Positions 17,010 through 24,242 of a DNA stretch of 35,173 nt are shown piece by piece (within the stretch, counting starts at the first letter, position 1; each line of letters opens with the position of its first letter). The notes under the pieces are model-generated. The model ran no database searches. It saw nothing but the letters and a program-made list of their open reading frames with translations, and had not been told where the DNA came from. This DNA is from Flavobacteriia bacterium (GTDB lineage Bacteria > Bacteroidota > Bacteroidia > Flavobacteriales_D > Crocinitomicaceae). The stretch spans positions 1 through 35,173 of the forward strand of contig CANHRS010000021.1 in NCBI GenBank assembly GCA_947463445.1, read 5' to 3'. The position numbers and the translations under genes were made by a program.

Positions 17010-18164
17010 TCAAATAAATAAATCACTCAACTTACTCCAAGAAACAATTTCTTCATTTGATCTTTTCTGATTTAATTCAGAAGTGTTTACGAGGTAATGA
17101 TTGTAGGAATATCCTTCTGTGTCATCCAAGTAATGTAAGGCTTTTAGATATTCACTTTTAACCGTTTGTGATGCCTTCATTTCCAAACAAGACACTGTTA
17201 CACCATCTACTAAAAGCAAATCAATTTCATTCCCGTTGCTATCTCGCCAAAAGTAAAAATCCTGAGCAACTCCTTTGTTTTTATGTGACTTCATCAATTC
17301 CAAGATGCAATAATTTTCAAATAACGCCCCTTTGTAGGTGGAGAGCACCAAATCTTCCGGCTTTTTAATCCCTAATAAATATGCAACTAATCCTGTGTCA
17401 TAAAAATACAACTTAGGCGTTTTAACGATTCGTTTTGAAAAATTAGCATACCAAGGAACCAAGGTAAATGCGATGTAACTCGATTCTAACAACGACATCC
17501 AACGCTGTACCGTTTTACTATCGACACCTAATTGCTTGGAAATACTAGAAGCATTGAACAGTTGTCCGACATGATGCGCCAACAAGGATAAAAACTTTCG
17601 AAACAGCGCTAAATCTTGCACGTTGATAATCGTTTTCACATCGCGCTCGACATACGTACGAATGTAAGCAGGATAAAAGTCACGTGGTTGAATCTGTTTA
17701 TCATACACACGGGGATAACTTCCATTAAAAATAGACGTAAAAACATCTTGTTGTTTTACGGTTTCAATTTCGTCTTGTGCTAAGGGTAGCAATTCCATTA
17801 AGTACACCCTACCTGCTAAACTTTGGGTGATTTTTTCTAACAACAAAAAATTTTGCGAACCACTTAACACATACTGCCCTGTTAGTCCAGAATCATCGAC
17901 AATTTGTTGAATGTATGAAAATAACTGCGGTGCATTTTGCGCTTCATCGATGATAACATATTTATCATAAATTGCTAAGAATCCACGCGGGTCACTCAAT
18001 GCAAATTCTAGATTGTCTGGATTTTCCAATGAGACATAGCGATATTCCGGAAACACTAACTTTGCTAAAGTCGTCTTACCCGATTGTCTAGGTCCTGTAA
18101 ATACTAACACCGGAAACTTTTCAGCCATCTCCAGCATCTTGAATCGTGCGTTTCTTTGTATCAT
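17010..18164 (-). CDS. AAA-family ATPase with winged-helix segment and DUF4143 (PD-(D/E)XK-like) C-terminus
   Basis: The 384-residue protein has Walker A GPRQSGKTT (24-32), Walker B VIIDEA (70-75) and a sensor-like LSGSQNF (100-106) in the N-terminal ATPase domain. SSISKQLGVDSKTVQRWMSL (206-225) looks like a winged helix-turn-helix. The C-terminal DUF4143 domain keeps a possible nuclease-type set: E283 in LFENY, D315 in GNEIDLLL, and E328 and K330 in LEMKAS. No membrane segment is seen. The gene stands alone between icmF and an unrelated small operon, bracketed by two nearly identical 22-bp repeat arrays. A TACCTTTG box 4 nt before its ATG suggests a leaderless transcript with the upstream array over the -33 region. 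The biological role of this family is unknown to me; DNA binding at the repeats is inference. Confidence 0.9.
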   Translation of the reverse strand: MIQRNARFKMLEMAEKFPVLVFTGPRQSGKTTLAKLVFPEYRYVSLENPDNLEFALSDPRGFLAIYDKYVIIDEAQNAPQLFSYIQQIVDDSGLTGQYVLSGSQNFLLLEKITQSLAGRVYLMELLPLAQDEIETVKQQDVFTSIFNGSYPRVYDKQIQPRDFYPAYIRTYVERDVKTIINVQDLALFRKFLSLLAHHVGQLFNASSISKQLGVDSKTVQRWMSLLESSYIAFTLVPWYANFSKRIVKTPKLYFYDTGLVAYLLGIKKPEDLVLSTYKGALFENYCILELMKSHKNKGVAQDFYFWRDSNGNEIDLLLVDGVTVSCLEMKASQTVKSEYLKALHYLDDTEGYSYNHYLVNTSELNQKRSNEEIVSWSKLSDLFI

Positions 18165-18168
18165 GTTT

Positions 18169-18176
18169 CAAAGGTA
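18169..18176 (-). promoter_or_regulatory. -7 box of the ATPase gene
   Basis: TACCTTTG on the minus strand matches TAnnTTTG exactly and ends 4 nt before the ATG. This implies a leaderless or nearly leaderless mRNA. No TTG box lies at the -33 spacing; that region is taken up by the 22-bp repeats beginning at 18186. Confidence 0.45.
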
Positions 18177-18185
18177 TAATTTTTT

Positions 18186-18251
18186 ATGTAATTTCGGAAA
18201 AAAGTTTATGTAATTTCGGAATTTTATCTATGTAATTTCGGAATTTATAAA
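18186..18251. repeat. Right 22-bp iteron array over the ATPase promoter
   Basis: Three ATGTAATTTCGGAA units begin at 18186, 18208 and 18230, again with an exact 22-bp period and in the same direct orientation as the left array. It starts 22 bp upstream of the ATPase ATG and 10 bp upstream of its likely -7 box. A bound protein would therefore cover the -20 to -85 region. Confidence 0.9.
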
Positions 18252-18326
18252 ATAAACAAAATATAAAAAGACAATTTTAAATTGATTTATACCGTTCTAT
18301 TTCATACCTTTAATTAAACAAAAATC

Positions 18327-18479
18327 ATGAATACATTCATCCTACACGAACCCAACCGAGAATTGACTGAAGGGTACTTTACTGCTCTTATGAAATACTC
18401 CGTAGTTTTCTTCATCGCATGGAAACAAAGCCCTGAAATTGAAGGGTTGGTGATAGAATTAAACAAACACATCGCATGA
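18327..18479 (+). CDS. Small 50-residue protein, translationally coupled to the DUF1653 gene
   Basis: I do not recognise this product. The ATG at 18327 opens a 50-codon frame (MNTFILHEPN to IELNKHIA) whose TGA overlaps the ATG of the next gene as ATGA. That overlap is the best evidence that the frame is real. The protein is mildly hydrophobic in the middle (LMKYSVVFFIAWK, 21-33), too short and polar at its ends for a firm membrane call. An AT-rich leader precedes the start and no Shine-Dalgarno is seen, which is normal in Bacteroidota. It could be a leader peptide for translational coupling or a partner protein. Confidence 0.55.
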   Translation: MNTFILHEPNRELTEGYFTALMKYSVVFFIAWKQSPEIEGLVIELNKHIA

Positions 18480-18694
18480 AAATAGGAAAATACCGTCATT
18501 ATAAAGGAAAAGAATATGAAGTGTTAGGAGTTGCTACACACAGCGAAACCCTAGAAGAATTGGTAGTGTATAAAGCACTTTACGACATCGAAGGGAAGGG
18601 AAAAGATTCGTTATGGGTACGCCCAAAAGGGATGTTTGAAGAAGAAGTGGTAGTGGATGGTGTGGTTCAGAAACGTTTTGAATTAATTGATTGA
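18476..18694 (+). CDS. DUF1653 domain protein
   Basis: The 72-residue product matches DUF1653: KIGKYRHYKGKEYEVLGVA (2-20), ALYDIEGKGKDSLWVRPKGMF (33-53, the conserved Y and WVRP region) and a closing KRFELI. These small beta-rich cytosolic proteins have no established function that I know of. The ATG overlaps the TGA of the preceding 50-residue frame (ATGA), so translation is probably coupled. A second repeat type (18687-18753) begins at its 3' end. Confidence 0.85.
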   Translation: MKIGKYRHYKGKEYEVLGVATHSETLEELVVYKALYDIEGKGKDSLWVRPKGMFEEEVVVDGVVQKRFELID

Positions 18695-18753
18695 CAGATT
18701 ACAGATTGACGGATTAGCAGGTTGCAGATTGACGGTTTTAGGTTTTAGGATTT
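18687..18753. repeat. Short tandem repeats with 7-8 nt period after the DUF1653 gene
   Basis: Units of the form ATTGACAG, ATTACAG, ATTGACGG, ATTAGCAG, GTTGCAG, ATTGACGG follow one another, then GGTTTTA and GGTTTTAGGA. The sequence differs from the TCGTCAC arrays but the scale is the same. No coding frame passes through it. Confidence 0.6.
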
Positions 18754-18839
18754 TAACCATTAAGAAATTTAGAAGATAAGGACGAGATGAAAAGATGGGG
18801 TTGAGTAAATTAAGGCATAAACTTCTTCTTATGATATAT

Positions 18840-18873
18840 TCGTCACTCGTCACTTACGTCACTCGTCACTCAT
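18840..18873 (+). repeat. Heptad tandem repeat upstream of the sensor kinase gene
   Basis: Two TCGTCAC units, a TT insertion with ACGTCAC, and a further TCGTCAC run toward the kinase gene and end in TCATTTC. It is the cleanest of the three TCGTCAC arrays in the window. The rest of the gap from 18695 to 18986 holds another repeat and two inverted repeats but no gene. Confidence 0.75.
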
Positions 18874-18901
18874 TTCACCGATACAATTTCCTATTTCACA
18901 G

Positions 18902-18971
18902 ACAAAGTACCCCAATATACCTATTTAAGTTTTTACTTTGTAGGAGTTTATCGAGTTTTGCTTCATAAACT
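18902..18971. promoter_or_regulatory. Two inverted repeats in the leader region of the sensor kinase operon
   Basis: ACAAAGTA (18902-18909) and TACTTTGT (18934-18941) are perfect 8-bp arms 24 nt apart. Directly after them AGTTTAT (18945-18951) and ATAAACT (18965-18971) form a 7-bp hairpin with a 13-nt loop, 15 nt before the kinase ATG. They could be operator half-sites or a leader hairpin affecting translation. LytTR regulators usually bind direct repeats, which I do not see here. Confidence 0.4.
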
Positions 18972-18986
18972 TTAAAACTATAAACA

Positions 18987-20045
18987 ATGAAACGTATTGC
19001 AATTTTTGGAGTCCATTTGAGTTATTGGATAATTTACTTTTTAACAACATTTGTATTATTTGCTGTAATAATAGCATCATTATCAAAATCTATTGGAGAT
19101 ACTGGTATTATAAGTTGGAGAGACATTTTTATACATAATAATATCCTCCCACCTTTATTAGGATTTTATTTTTTTTACTTTGTTGTTTTTCCAAGTCTCA
19201 AAAATAAAATCAAATGGTACTATCTTTTAACCTTATGTATCGGTATCTGTCTTTTTGTGAGTGTAATTGAAGCAAGTATTTTATATTTTTCAAACTCATC
19301 GAAGCGAGTTAGTAATTTATCAAATAAAGAGGGGCAGCAAGTTTTTTATTTTATTCTGTCTTCGATTGTTGCCTTAGTTCACGGAATCCTCGGACTTTTT
19401 ATGCGTGCTTTCTTTGACTGGTTCAAACTACGTAAAGAAAAAGAGCAACTAACCGAACAAAATCACCAAATAGAATTAGCATTAGTGACTGCACAACTAA
19501 ACCCTCATTTTTTGTTTAATTCGTTAAATAATATTGACATTCTCATCCACAAAGACCAAGAAAAAGCATCTAATTATTTGAACAAATTATCCGATATTTT
19601 ACGTTATATGTTATTTGATGCAAAAGCGGAATACATGCCATTTGACAGCGAACTTCATTTTATTGAGAAATATGTAGCTCTACATCAATTGCGCGCCGCT
19701 AATTCCGATTACGTAAAACTTACTAATGAACTAGAAAACACGCATGGTCAAGTGGCATCCTTGGTATTTATTCCTTTCATCGAAAACGCCTTCAAATATT
19801 CATCGACCTACAAAGAAGGAAATGCGGTACAAATTGTATTCACCTCCCAGGAAAAGAAACTTTCTTTTGTATGTAAAAATCGAATTACGCAAACGAACGA
19901 ACCGTTCTCAAACTCCAATGGACTTGGAAATGAGTTACTCAAAAAACGCTTGGATTTGATCTATAAAGAAAATTACACACTCGATATACAGGAAGAGAAT
20001 GGTTATTTTTGTGTCGCACTGACAATACCGTATGAAGCAAATTAG
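18987..20045 (+). CDS. LytS-type sensor histidine kinase
   Basis: The 352-residue inner-membrane protein has four hydrophobic segments (about 7-30, 54-70, 76-100 and 118-140). A short coiled linker (147-165) follows, and then a His_kinase domain. H174 in AQLNPHFLFNSLNNI is the phospho-accepting histidine typical of LytS/YehU kinases. N267 in FIPFIENAFKYSS is the N box, and NGLGNELLKKRL the G box. It lacks a recognisable input domain beyond the membrane helices. The 3' end overlaps the response regulator gene by 14 nt, so the pair is cotranslated and functions together. Two inverted repeats and a heptad array precede the start. Confidence 0.92.
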   Translation: MKRIAIFGVHLSYWIIYFLTTFVLFAVIIASLSKSIGDTGIISWRDIFIHNNILPPLLGFYFFYFVVFPSLKNKIKWYYLLTLCIGICLFVSVIEASILYFSNSSKRVSNLSNKEGQQVFYFILSSIVALVHGILGLFMRAFFDWFKLRKEKEQLTEQNHQIELALVTAQLNPHFLFNSLNNIDILIHKDQEKASNYLNKLSDILRYMLFDAKAEYMPFDSELHFIEKYVALHQLRAANSDYVKLTNELENTHGQVASLVFIPFIENAFKYSSTYKEGNAVQIVFTSQEKKLSFVCKNRITQTNEPFSNSNGLGNELLKKRLDLIYKENYTLDIQEENGYFCVALTIPYEAN

Positions 20046-20718
20046 TTGTATAATTGTAGAAGATGAGCCTTTGGCAATGGAGCGCATGTTGCAGTACGTT
20101 GCTAAGGTTCCTTTTCTATCGCTTGAGGCGCATTTTGACAATGGCATGGATGCTTTATTGTACTTAAAACAACAAAACGTTGATTTGTTATTGTTAGACA
20201 TTAATACAGGAGAAGTTACAGGAATACAACTGGCTGAACAACTTGCAAAAGAATGTGCAATTGTATTTACTACTGCTTATCCTGAATTTGCGCTCAAAGG
20301 TTTCGAATTGAATGTGACCGATTACTTATTAAAACCTTTTGCCTTCAACCGATTTTACACGGCGATGGAACGCGTGCAACAATCACTCTCTCACAAGCAA
20401 CAACACATAGCTCCTACCAATTTATTTATCAAAACGGAATATCGTTTGGAGAAAGTAGCTATTTCAGATTTGAAATTCATTGAAGGGATGGGAGATTACC
20501 GTCGTATACATTCCTCTCAAAAGAAAATTATGACGCTTCAAACATTCAAAGAACTGGAAGACGAGTTGAAAGATACATCAGTCCTACGTGTACACAAATC
20601 CTACATGGTGAATCTAGACTTTATTGAAGGTATCGAACGAGATAGAATTATGATTGGTAAAGAATTGATTCCAATTTCAGAAAAGTATCGCAAAGTATTT
20701 TATGAACGGATAAAGTAA
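20032..20718 (+). CDS. LytTR-family response regulator
   Basis: This is the partner of the overlapping LytS-type kinase. Receiver domain residues E10/D11, D56 (LLLLDINTG), T80 and K101 (LLKPF) are present, so phosphotransfer should work. The loop after D56 is NTGEVTG instead of the usual xMPxMTG, a minor oddity. A LytTR DNA-binding domain fills residues ~130-228, with RLEKVAISDLKFIEGMGDY and RVHKSYMVNLDFI as family motifs. The target genes are unknown; the flippase and FemAB-like genes downstream on the same strand are candidates by position only. Confidence 0.93.
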   Translation: MKQISCIIVEDEPLAMERMLQYVAKVPFLSLEAHFDNGMDALLYLKQQNVDLLLLDINTGEVTGIQLAEQLAKECAIVFTTAYPEFALKGFELNVTDYLLKPFAFNRFYTAMERVQQSLSHKQQHIAPTNLFIKTEYRLEKVAISDLKFIEGMGDYRRIHSSQKKIMTLQTFKELEDELKDTSVLRVHKSYMVNLDFIEGIERDRIMIGKELIPISEKYRKVFYERIK

Positions 20719-20723
20719 AAGTT

Positions 20724-20745
20724 TATCGTATTTTTGAAAACGATA
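20724..20745 (+). other. Hairpin after the response regulator gene
   Basis: TATCGT (20724-20729) pairs with ACGATA (20740-20745) just past the response regulator stop. There is no T-run after it, so termination is doubtful. TATTTTTG at 20729-20736 inside the loop is an exact TAnnTTTG match and might instead serve the flippase gene, with a ~100-nt leader. Confidence 0.3.
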
Positions 20746-20840
20746 CCAAATAGAACACTAAATTTCGAAAGTTAAAACGAAAAACTTATTGTAATCTAAA
20801 TAAATTCGAAATAATTTTCAATAAAAATCGTTACAAATAC

Positions 20841-22109
20841 ATGCTAAAAATTAGAAGTTTAATTCAATCATCCCCTTTCAAAAGTCTAGCGATACAATTG
20901 AGTGGTTTTGCATTATCTTTTTTAGTCAGTATCGTTTTAACTAATTTATTTGATGCTAAAATTTATGGAGAATACGTATTAGTTTATTCTACATTAGATA
21001 TGTTCGCTGTTTTTTCTTTGATGGGATACAATCAGTTGTTTTCTATTGAAGTTCCTAAACTCAAAACCGACCAAGCAAGATTTGGTGTTTTTAAAATTGC
21101 TACCCGAAAAAGTTTTATTAATTCCATAATTATTGGTTTTGGAATTTTACTTTTTGGAATTTTTTATCCATTTCAAGAAAAAAACATTACTTACTTACTG
21201 ATTTCCTCTGCCTTTATTTTACCAGTTATTAGTCTAACAATAGTAAATACTAATTTTTTATACAGCATTAAAGAAACGATTTATCCGCAAATAAATGATA
21301 AAATACTCAGAATTATACTCTTCATCGCATGTGTTTTTATTCTCGCACAATTTTCAAGTTCCATAGTAGTGGTAATAGTTGCGTTTTTATTTTCCAATAC
21401 ATTTACATTTTTAATTTCCAATTTTTTACGAAAAAAAAGAATTAATTATCCGAAAACCATATATACAACACCATCAAAAAAATTCAATAATTCAATTTAT
21501 TTACTCCTCATTATCAACTCCATAAATCTAATATTTTCAAAAACAGACGCCTTACAAATAGCTTATTACTTAGGTTCTGACTTTGCTGGTGCAAATAATA
21601 TTTACATGAAAATGTCTCAGATTTTACATTTAGTCATGAGTAGTTCATTATTGATTTTCAGTCCGAAAATATCGAAAATAATTGCCCAAGAACGATTTGA
21701 TATTGTTCGAAAAGAATTAAAAAAAGTGTTTCGTTTCGCGTTACCATTTGTTATTATCTTGTTAATCATAGTAGTAACATTAAGTCCAATTTTCCTTAAT
21801 TTTTACACATCAAACATTTATAAATCTCATAGTTACAGTATAACATTATATTGTCTTTCTGCACTATTGAGCATACTAACCGGACCAGCTGCGATGATTT
21901 TACTATTATCTAATAAATTAAAAGCGTTAATTTTTGGGTTTAGTTTGGAATTAATTCTCAATCTAATTTTAAACGCCATATTAATACCACGGTACTCTAT
22001 CGAAGGAGCTGCTTATGCAACGATTCTTAGCGAACTAGCCGTAAATTTATATTTTGCCTATATTTGCTCCAAGGCTTTTAAGTTAAATACCTTGTTCTTC
22101 GGAAAATAA
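20841..22109 (+). CDS. Polysaccharide biosynthesis flippase (Wzx/MATE-like)
   Basis: The 422-residue protein is hydrophobic throughout, with about 12 membrane segments. The N-terminal pattern FALSFLVSIVLTNLFDAKIYGEYVLVYS is typical of oligosaccharide-lipid flippases. These move undecaprenyl-linked sugar units across the inner membrane for O-antigen or exopolysaccharide synthesis. The last helices (AAYATILSELAVNLYFAYI) fit the same family. No glycosyltransferase or polymerase gene is nearby, which is unusual for a Wzx; the next gene is a FemAB/GNAT-like protein. Confidence 0.85.
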   Translation: MLKIRSLIQSSPFKSLAIQLSGFALSFLVSIVLTNLFDAKIYGEYVLVYSTLDMFAVFSLMGYNQLFSIEVPKLKTDQARFGVFKIATRKSFINSIIIGFGILLFGIFYPFQEKNITYLLISSAFILPVISLTIVNTNFLYSIKETIYPQINDKILRIILFIACVFILAQFSSSIVVVIVAFLFSNTFTFLISNFLRKKRINYPKTIYTTPSKKFNNSIYLLLIINSINLIFSKTDALQIAYYLGSDFAGANNIYMKMSQILHLVMSSSLLIFSPKISKIIAQERFDIVRKELKKVFRFALPFVIILLIIVVTLSPIFLNFYTSNIYKSHSYSITLYCLSALLSILTGPAAMILLLSNKLKALIFGFSLELILNLILNAILIPRYSIEGAAYATILSELAVNLYFAYICSKAFKLNTLFFGK

Positions 22110-22236
22110 TTGAAAATGAATATTGCTATCTTAGAAGTTGAATGTTGTGCAGAAGTATTATGTTCCACTATCTTACTATTTTATTAATTACGTATCACGC
22201 AGATTATCAATGTAATTTAGCCCAAAGTATTTTTAA

Positions 22237-23175
22237 ATGAGTGTATCATTAAGCATAAAACTACTTACCAATCTTCAGATTGACAAAAAACGTTGGGATG
22301 AAACCATGGAGTCCGCTCACAATGGAATTGTTTATGGATATGCTTGGTATTTAGATGCTGTATTTCCAAATTGGACTGCCTTAGTATCGGAAGATTACAC
22401 ATATATTTTTCCGATAACCTCAAATCGTAAATTTGGTTTATCATACTGGTACTCTCCAATTTACACCATGCAACTTGGTCTTTTTTCAACGCAAGAACTG
22501 ACAGACGAAGTGCTACAGCTATTTTATGGGCTACTACCTAATTCTATTGTTTCATTTGACTTTAGTGTAAATGCTAAAATTCAACAAGTACCATATGGCT
22601 TTACTACACACATAAAAACATGTCAATACATTAATTTAACTTCTTCCTATACCGAATTAACAAAAGCGTATTCAACCAATTTAAAACGAAATCTAAAAAA
22701 AGCTAACAAAGCAAATTTACGCATTGAAGAATCGCACGATATAGCATCTGTTGTCTCAATGTTTCGAGTTCATCGAGGTGAATCTTTAGAAACTGTAACT
22801 CAAAAAGATTATGAAAAACTGTTCAAGGTAATTCAGTATGCCTTGTTCGTTCAAAAAGGTAAAATTTACCAAGTATATCTCGAAGAAGAATTGTTAGCAT
22901 CTTGTTTTTTTTCATACGCTAACAATCGAATTATCTACCATAAAGGTGGTGTAAATCCAAATGGAAAAAAACTTGGAGCTATGCATTTTTTGATCGATTA
23001 TATCTTGCAAAAAAACGAACAAACTTGCTGTGTTTTCGATTTTGGAGGCTCTTCGATTCCTGCTGTAAAACAATTTAATAGCAACTTTTGTAAATCTGAA
23101 TATACCTATTTACAACTTCAAAAAGGAAATCGTTGGATTACTCTAGGAAGAAAAATAAAAAATTCGTTATTTTAA
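22237..23175 (+). CDS. FemAB/GNAT-like acyltransferase
   Basis: The 312-residue protein fits the acetyltransferase-type FemAB group. NLKRNLKKANKANLRIEE (about 146-163) and FDFGGSSIPAVKQFNSNF (about 265-282) match the two most conserved stretches of these proteins in Bacteroidota. Such enzymes transfer acyl or aminoacyl groups, often in envelope or polysaccharide decoration. Its place after the flippase gene suggests that role, though the gap of 127 bp leaves the operon question open. The gene is convergent with bshB1 and its last 9 nt overlap the bshB1 3' end. Confidence 0.75.
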   Translation: MSVSLSIKLLTNLQIDKKRWDETMESAHNGIVYGYAWYLDAVFPNWTALVSEDYTYIFPITSNRKFGLSYWYSPIYTMQLGLFSTQELTDEVLQLFYGLLPNSIVSFDFSVNAKIQQVPYGFTTHIKTCQYINLTSSYTELTKAYSTNLKRNLKKANKANLRIEESHDIASVVSMFRVHRGESLETVTQKDYEKLFKVIQYALFVQKGKIYQVYLEEELLASCFFSYANNRIIYHKGGVNPNGKKLGAMHFLIDYILQKNEQTCCVFDFGGSSIPAVKQFNSNFCKSEYTYLQLQKGNRWITLGRKIKNSLF

Positions 23176-23892
23176 AGCGAAAATATCTGTTACGCCAATA
23201 GTTCTTTCCACCGTAAATCCTTCTGCATACCTCACTCCTATTGCACGGCCCATTTCAGCCATTCTACCAGAAAGAAAATCTAAAAAATCTTGTCCAGAAA
23301 TAGGCGTTTTCGGACCTTCTTGATCAGGATTAAAAAATTGCGTTTTATAGGCTAATATAGACTGCATTTTTTGTTCATAGAAATCGGTTACATCCACCAC
23401 AAAATCTGGTTTTATATAGCGATCTTGAATATAATGATACACTGCTTTTGGTCGATATGCCTCTTGATTTAAACCATTATAGGAAGTTTCTATTTTTGTT
23501 AATCCAGCTAAGAAACATGCTTCAGAAACTAATTTACTTCCTTTTGCGTGGTCAGGGTGACGATCTTCTGTCGCATTGGCAAACACGATTTTTGGCTGTA
23601 ATAATCGAATTTGTTCTACAATTTTCAGTAAGTTTTCTTTCGTGTTTTCCAAAAAACCATCTTCCATTTTTAAGTTATGTCGATAACTTACCCCCATAAT
23701 TTCAGCAGCATCGCTTGCCTCTTGATAGCGCGTTTCAATAGTTCCTCGAGTACCTAATTCACCTTGTGTTAAATCGACAATTGCAACTCTTTTTCCTTGA
23801 GAAATAAAAGTACAAAGTGTACCTGATGCTGATAACTCTACATCATCGGGATGGGCTCCAAAAGCTAGTATATCGTACTTGTTATCTATCAT
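23167..23892 (-). CDS. bshB1: Bacillithiol biosynthesis deacetylase BshB1
   Basis: BshB1 removes the acetyl group from N-acetylglucosaminyl-malate in bacillithiol synthesis, a thiol that buffers redox stress in the cytosol. The 241-residue protein is a LmbE-type zinc deacetylase. FGAHPDDVELS (11-21) and EDRHPDHAKGS (109-119) supply the zinc ligands and catalytic aspartate, with LTQGELGTRGT between. Its ATG overlaps the hepT stop as TAATG, so it is probably translated by coupling to the toxin-antitoxin genes. bshA and bshC are not in the window. Its 3' end overlaps that of the convergent FemAB-like gene by 9 nt, with no terminator between. Confidence 0.95.
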   Translation of the reverse strand: MIDNKYDILAFGAHPDDVELSASGTLCTFISQGKRVAIVDLTQGELGTRGTIETRYQEASDAAEIMGVSYRHNLKMEDGFLENTKENLLKIVEQIRLLQPKIVFANATEDRHPDHAKGSKLVSEACFLAGLTKIETSYNGLNQEAYRPKAVYHYIQDRYIKPDFVVDVTDFYEQKMQSILAYKTQFFNPDQEGPKTPISGQDFLDFLSGRMAEMGRAIGVRYAEGFTVERTIGVTDIFALK

Positions 23893-24242
23893 TATTTATT
23901 TTCCGAAATTAATTTATCAATATCCGATTTCAATTTGGGTAAATGATTTATCAGTATGGACCAAATGTTTTCATCAGAAATACTATCATATGCATGTATA
24001 ACTTGGTTTCTTAGACCGATTATTGATTTTGCATTTGTAATTTGGTTTTCAAAACTAGAATCTTGTTTTATAATACGATTTACTGCTTCTCCAATTATTT
24101 CTAATTCTCTTTCAGTTGCTCTTTTTAAAACTATATTGTTTTTGTATTCAAAAAAGTCTTTTGGATAAATTGTAAAAAAAATATCTATTTCGTTGATAGC
24201 AATTTGAATATCATATATCCATTTTAAAATTCGTTCATCCAT
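23892..24242 (-). CDS. hepT: HepT-like HEPN ribonuclease toxin
   Basis: The 116-residue protein is a HEPN-domain helical bundle of the HepT type. RNQVIHAY (78-85) is the RX4HXY motif: R78 and H83 form the RNase site, and Y85 is the tyrosine that the MntA partner is known to AMPylate in studied systems. It follows mntA with an 8-nt overlap and its stop overlaps the bshB1 ATG. The module would cut RNA when the antitoxin is lost. Confidence 0.9.
   Translation of the reverse strand: MDERILKWIYDIQIAINEIDIFFTIYPKDFFEYKNNIVLKRATERELEIIGEAVNRIIKQDSSFENQITNAKSIIGLRNQVIHAYDSISDENIWSILINHLPKLKSDIDKLISENK

Noticed and set aside
16917-18251. CRISPR array as an explanation of the 22-bp repeats
   Set aside because: The repeats are three short units with no unique spacers; spacers are 8 bp and AT-rich, and no cas genes are near.
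18314-18499. A 61-codon minus-strand frame opposite the 50-residue ORF
   Set aside because: It is antisense to the coupled pair, and the plus-strand frame has the ATGA overlap in its favour.
22117-22176. A 19-codon frame between the flippase and FemAB-like genes
   Set aside because: It is too short, has no coupling to a neighbour and no other support.
23900-23911. A TAATTTCGGAA match to the ATPase-flanking repeat, on the minus strand
   Set aside because: It is a single copy that encodes the last residues of HepT (LISENK), without period or palindromic context, so coincidence is likely.
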